Shown: piece after piece, positions 59,960 to 64,000 of the stretch
Position numbering within the stretch: the first letter of the stretch is position 1
How the letters are laid out: every line of letters begins with the position of its first letter
Assembly (NCBI GenBank): GCA_037576195.1
Contig: CM075104.1
Location: 27,172,211 to 27,236,210 of the forward strand
Direction: 5' to 3'
DNA length: 64,000 bases
From: Phytoseiulus persimilis
Lineage: Eukaryota > Arthropoda > Arachnida > Mesostigmata > Phytoseiidae
Program-made: the position numbers and the translations under genes
The notes under the pieces: generated by a model
Databases searched by the model: none
What the model saw: the letters and a program-made list of their open reading frames with translations, nothing else
What the model was told of the DNA's origin: nothing

Positions 59960-60641
59960 TCAATTGGGCCCCGGCATCGATTGGGCTCCGGCGTCGATTG
60001 GGCTCCGCCGTCAGTTGGGCGCCAGCGTCAATTGGGCCCCAGCGCGGGGTCGTCCCTGTGTGCTGTCATCATACCCACAATACACTCAGGTGCGTCCGCG
60101 GAGAGCCCACTCATACAATGTGGGAGCGTGTCCTTCCAGGTCATTGAAGGGACGATCTGTCGGCTTCGTCAAACATGGGAATTCGCTGAAAATGCGTCGA
60201 TAGTCTTCGCTGGCTGGAGGGTTCCGCGGAAGGAATGGACCCTCATCGGAAGTACGCGAATGGAGGGGAAACGCCCGTTGAGCATGGATTCGAATATACG
60301 TCCGCTCAATACGGGAGCCACGGAGATCATTTCCGAACAATTTCACTCCTTGATCATTTTCCGCTTTCGATGTGTTGATGATGATGAAATCTAGATTTGC
60401 GAGTCTTTCGGGTTTCATTGAGCGGGCCAGCCGCTCAGCTCAGCGAATTATCTCCCTCCCGTGGATATTCTTGTACATTCATCAAATTTCGAACGCGATG
60501 AATCATATTCCGCGGGCCACCATATTCCCAAGCTCGAGTCCACCTTCGAGGCGGAGCCCAATTGACGCCAGCGCCCAACCGACGCCGGCGCCCAATCGAC
60601 TCCGGAGCCCAACCGACGCCGGCGCCCAAATGACGCGCTTC
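59960..60641. mobile_element. Foldback-like element with 17-bp repeat arms
   Basis: The left arm (59960-60044) is five 17-bp units close to 'tcgattgggctccggcg'. The right arm (60557-60641) is five 17-bp units close to 'gcccaaccgacgccggc', the reverse complement. Between them lie 512 bp with no recognised gene. Long terminal inverted repeats built of short tandem units are the hallmark of foldback-type DNA elements, but no transposase or target-site duplication is seen, so this is inference from structure. Confidence 0.55.
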
Positions 60642-60819
60642 GTGACTCATGAGTGTTCATGGTTTTATGGTTTTACTTGTATCTGTGTGTAAATATAACA
60701 TAATATATTTGTACATCAGCCTTTCACTTCGGGCGCGGGCAAGCTCAGCGGATCCTATGTTTTGACGCTCTCATTTCTCGAGGAGTCGTTTTGTTGCTTC
60801 CACGGCAAATCAAATTATC

Positions 60820-61140
60820 TCCATGTTCAGTCCCAGGCTAGATAGGAGGTCATCCGTCGCGTGGTGTGCATCGTTACATTGGAATATCACATGTCCTAGT
60901 GTTTACGCGCTGATGCCACATCTGTTGCATGTCGGTTCCGAGTTGGTGGAGGAACGGGACCAATACTCCTTCGTAGAAAAGAAGCAGACCCCCTACTATT
61001 GTCGTATATGTGAACGGCTGTTGTTCTCGACTCCTTGTGCACTCGATACAATTCGACGAGGAGATTTACTAGCCATCCCGCTCACCCAGCCGTTGTCCTG
61101 TGTGGCTTTGATGTTCTCGTTCAGCAGACGATTATAGATG
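60820..61140 (-). mobile_element. R1-like retrotransposon 3' relic
   Basis: On the minus strand a frame reads SEPTCNRCGIS, a stop, then TLGHVIFQCNDAHHATDDLLSSLG. The C-x2-C...H...C arrangement is that of the C-terminal knuckle of R1/TRAS-type polymerases, also seen in the element at 4654-6330. Only this end of the protein is recognisable. Preceding sequence to about 61340 may belong to it. Confidence 0.45.
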
Positions 61141-61449
61141 CCGAGGAGTGCTCTGTATCGAATGTGTATGTAATGTAATTTCGTTCGGCCCTCATTGGCG
61201 GCAACGGTGGAGATGCAAGCACGTCATCGAATTCGAATGGGCTGCCCTTCGGTAGACTCTAAGAATTTGAACGGCATGTTGATCTCGGAGTCGAGAAGAA
61301 CGCGCGCACGCACTTCTGGCTAGCTCAGCATGAAACTGATACATTCGAAGGGGACGGAGTGAAAGTATGTAGTTTGATCTGATACATTCGAAGGGAACGA
61401 AAATAAGCGAGTTCGAACCACACCAGCGTCTCGCGCTCCGCTGCTACCC

Positions 61450-61551
61450 GCTCAAATCTGGCCTTCGCTCGCATCGGACCTTCGCTCGAATCGCACCTTC
61501 GCTCAAATGGAGACTCCGCTCAAATTGGACCTCCGCTCGAATGTAGCGACA
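61450..61551 (+). repeat. 17-bp minisatellite array
   Basis: Six units, five full and one partial, of the form 'gctcaaattggacctcc', in exact 17-bp register. The unit is related to those at 44532-44657 and, more distantly, 60557-60641. I see no inverted partner within 1 kb. Confidence 0.7.
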
Positions 61552-61886
61552 CCGTATTTTGGTATTTACTTCCATCTGATTCCTGTTGTGCAGTTCTGCC
61601 GCTAAACTGGGTTTCGGGGGGAAGCGTTGCGGGATCACCATGTCCTCGTAGAATATCGTGTATTTACAGCAAGAGCTTTGTTTTCCGGCTGAACCTCTCA
61701 GCCATCCCTCCGAAGTGTCCCGGGATCACCTTTCGGTATTGCTTCAGTAACACTCCCTATCGCCTCGTAAATCCCATTGCGGGCGGTGGGCTTGGGTCTT
61801 AAGATGGTTCAGATTTAATTCTGAAGTTACATCATTATTTATTCAAAGGCACGATGAGAATGAGTGCGTTGACGAAGGCCACCGAC
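61552..61886. other. Spacer and 3'UTR of the retrotransposon
   Basis: The sequence next to 61886 is the untranslated tail of the minus-strand element; an A/T-rich 'aataaataatgatg' on the minus strand near 61835 probably marks its 3' end. The rest has no recognised feature. Confidence 0.4.
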
Positions 61887-64000
61887 TCAGCAAATTCCGG
61901 CAAGGAGGTCCCCGGCAGGCAGCGATCCCCTGACTGCCGCCCCGTTGCCCCGCTGCACCTCGATTGAGATCCTCTGCAACAAGAACTCCCCCGCCCTCTT
62001 GTCCCCAGAAACGACCTCAATTCGTTTCTCCAAATCCTGGAGGAATAACTCCGACAGACGGCCCAGCACTCCCAAGGTCTCGATGCCGACGGGGTGGACG
62101 ATGAAGCGGGACCCGAGCTCACGATACTTCGTCAACTTCGCAGACTCCGACAAACTCGCCACAGCTCCCGCCGTGCGGGCCGCGCTAGACCTATCGGAAG
62201 GAGCGAGGGTGTCCCAGACAGTGGCGTCCCACACCAGGCATCTGCCCGCCCCCCACGGAGTGAGCGTGAGACCGTCCGGACGGAGCGCTGAGTTACTCGA
62301 CAAACCAGACGGCTCGAGTTCGTTGGCGATCGACGCGGAGCGCAACGCGTGGGATATGAGCGAATTCAAAGCCCCACGGCGGGAGTGTCGGCCACTACTG
62401 CGTGAGCAACTCAGCCCATGGTCCCCGAAAGCAGAGATCGGGGAGCTACACCTCGCGCAGAGGTGCGGAGCGCAGATCGGCACGCCAAGACGGAGACCAG
62501 CAGCGATGCGGAGTGTGTTGTTGTCCAGCATCGTGCCTATCGACGGCGAAGGAAGGGCATAGAGCCATTTTCCGCTGCTTGGATGGAAGACGGCGTTGAG
62601 TCGTGCTCTCTCCCTGTCACCGGGCGCGGCGTCAGTCAGCTCCGAGCGCCGGGACGCGATGACGACCCTATCCAGAGTGGCCTGCGATATCGCATCTGGG
62701 ATGACATTCCATCGAGTTATAAATCTCCGAGACAGGGTCTCGATCCTGATTCCGAGGTGGGCGGCGACTTCAGGTGGCGCGAAGCTCGCCGCCAGCTCTC
62801 TGAATTGACACAAGGAGCCCAAGTGTGAGCTGGTCGCCAGGTCGGTGATTGCTCGGACCCCCAGGCCCCCAGATGAAACGGGTAAAGTAGCCTGTCTCCA
62901 CGATTCGGCGCCGGTTAGGTCGAGGTTCAAGACTGTGGTCAAACAGGCCCGGAGCTTCTCGTCGAACAGCTGAAGAAGGTCCAGGGAGGTCTCGGCGTCG
63001 GCGCACCGGAGCACGTAGATAACGCGAGGGGCGGAGAGTGAGCATCGGATCAGAAACAAGGCTGGGTGAGCATCCAGCAGCGGAAGTCGCGAACACCACA
63101 AGTTGAGCAAGGCCAGTTTCTTCGTCAGAACTCCCTCCATGGACCGGTTGTTTAAAGGTGCTCCGAGGAGCTCCAACTGCGAGTCGGCTAGAAGGCGGGC
63201 TCCACCGAGTAGCTGGCGGACACTCTGGAAGGTCTCCATCCGCACGTGAGGGGCATCCGAGAGCGCGAATACCTCGCACTTGGCGCCGTTAAGCTCCAAC
63301 CCCGACACGCCGAAGAAGTCTTTCACTTTTCGGATGTGACTGAATCGAGAGAGCCTCCCAGCGTGCCGTCGTCTAGAAACCAAGGTCTAAACTCGGACTC
63401 CAGGGGAGATAACAAACTTTGAAGGGCGATGCAGAAGAGAGCGGGACCCCAAGGGCCCCCCTGTTGTACACCGTTTCTGGAGAGGATCACCTGGTTCTCC
63501 CAGAAAAGCCTGGTCGGGAGCCTGTAGGCCTGGTGAATCATAGGGTGAAGGGCTGGGAAGTTGGCCTGAATCGAGCTGAGGATGAGGTCCCGCCGGAGGG
63601 TGTTGAACGCGTCAGCGAAATCCAACTTGACAAGGATCTTCTCACTGTCCTTGTTGACCTCTCGGAAACCGTCGACACCGAAACCCAGCTGGGTGGGAGC
63701 GACCAGATCCCGGATGGCCTCCTTGAATTTGCGAACGGCGACCTTTCCAGCAAGACGTCTCAGGGTGTTACCGACTGCAATCGGTCTGATGCCGCCGTCG
63801 CTTTTGCGGAGTGCGAGGAGGCTAGCTCCGTAGAATGTCTCCAGCGCGAATGAAGGAAGCCGCCCATTGATCACCAAGGTGCAGAACTTAGCCAGGGCCC
63901 CCGTTAGAGGACAGAAGCTGTCGCCCTTCTCCAAAAGAGCTTTGAGGTGTCGCGGGCGGAGGCCATCGGGACCACCGCTCGAACTGTTGGGGAAGCTGAG
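61887..64000 (-). mobile_element. Non-LTR retrotransposon polymerase with C-terminal nuclease-like domain (partial)
   Basis: The minus-strand reading enters at the window edge (SSSGGPDGLRPRHLKALLEKGD). It includes reverse transcriptase motifs GGIRPIAVGNTLRRL, LVKLDFADAFNTLRRD, NGVQQGGPWGPALF and the catalytic WFLDDGTLGG. After a single frameshift near 63325-63380 it continues for about 480 codons: KVKDFFGVSGLELNGAK, a thumb region, a cysteine/histidine knuckle (CARCSSPISAFGDHGLSC), then RPDGLTLTPWGAGRCLVWDATVWDT, which fits a restriction-like nuclease core. The stop is at 61887. This layout (RT, CCHC-type knuckle, PD-D/E-x-K-like nuclease) is that of the R2/CRE/NeSL-type families. Apart from the one shift it is intact, so insertion was recent. 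The 5' part lies outside the window. Confidence 0.85.

Noticed and set aside
59960-61551. The 17-bp repeats as a CRISPR array
   Set aside because: There are no unique spacers between repeats; units are contiguous and diverged, and the genome is eukaryotic.

Overview
This is a eukaryotic nuclear genome window, almost certainly from an arthropod. The genes are split by many short GT-AG introns (mostly about 50-250 bp), base composition is balanced, and non-LTR retrotransposon relics are present. A compact chelicerate genome such as a predatory mite would fit the CYP3-clan P450 pair, the insulin/IGF-like peptide and the intron style, but the species is inference. I assembled exon models by hand from splice signals and reading frame. 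Eight multi-exon models close exactly in frame over their full length (two P450s, the insulin-like peptide, TMEM62, GH31, a coiled-coil protein, RBM26/27 and PDK1); the C1orf131 model is certain only in its middle.

Layout. 1-1.9 kb: non-coding with a diverged direct repeat. 2.0-10.3 kb: tandem pair of CYP3-clan cytochrome P450 genes (+) with a rearranged R1-type retrotransposon between them. 10.3-14.6 kb: repeats and a broken coding-like stretch. 14.7-15.1 kb: a small secreted insulin/IGF-like peptide (+). 17.1-20.2 kb: TMEM62-like metallophosphoesterase membrane protein (-). 22.0-27.1 kb: type II membrane-anchored GH31 alpha-glucosidase with a trefoil domain (-). 31.0-31.7 kb: small coiled-coil protein (+). 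37.6-40.2 kb: RBM26/27-type RNA-binding protein (+). 43.1-45.1 kb: pogo/Tigger-type transposase relic split by inverted minisatellites. 48.7-51.4 kb: PDK1 kinase (+). 54.5-57.4 kb: C1orf131/FAF1-like ribosome-biogenesis protein and intronless KAT14 acetyltransferase (both -). 60-64 kb: foldback-like 17-bp arrays, an R1-like 3' relic, and a nearly intact non-LTR retrotransposon with a C-terminal nuclease-like domain running off the right edge (-).

The genes do not form one pathway. They are a mix of detoxification (P450s), carbohydrate digestion (GH31), signalling (insulin-like peptide, PDK1) and nuclear housekeeping (RBM26/27, KAT14, C1orf131). The insulin-like peptide and PDK1 belong to the same signalling axis, but nothing here shows a link beyond being on one contig. 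The most unusual structure is a family of 17-bp tandem repeats, found four times and arranged twice as inverted pairs about 0.5 kb apart, like foldback elements.
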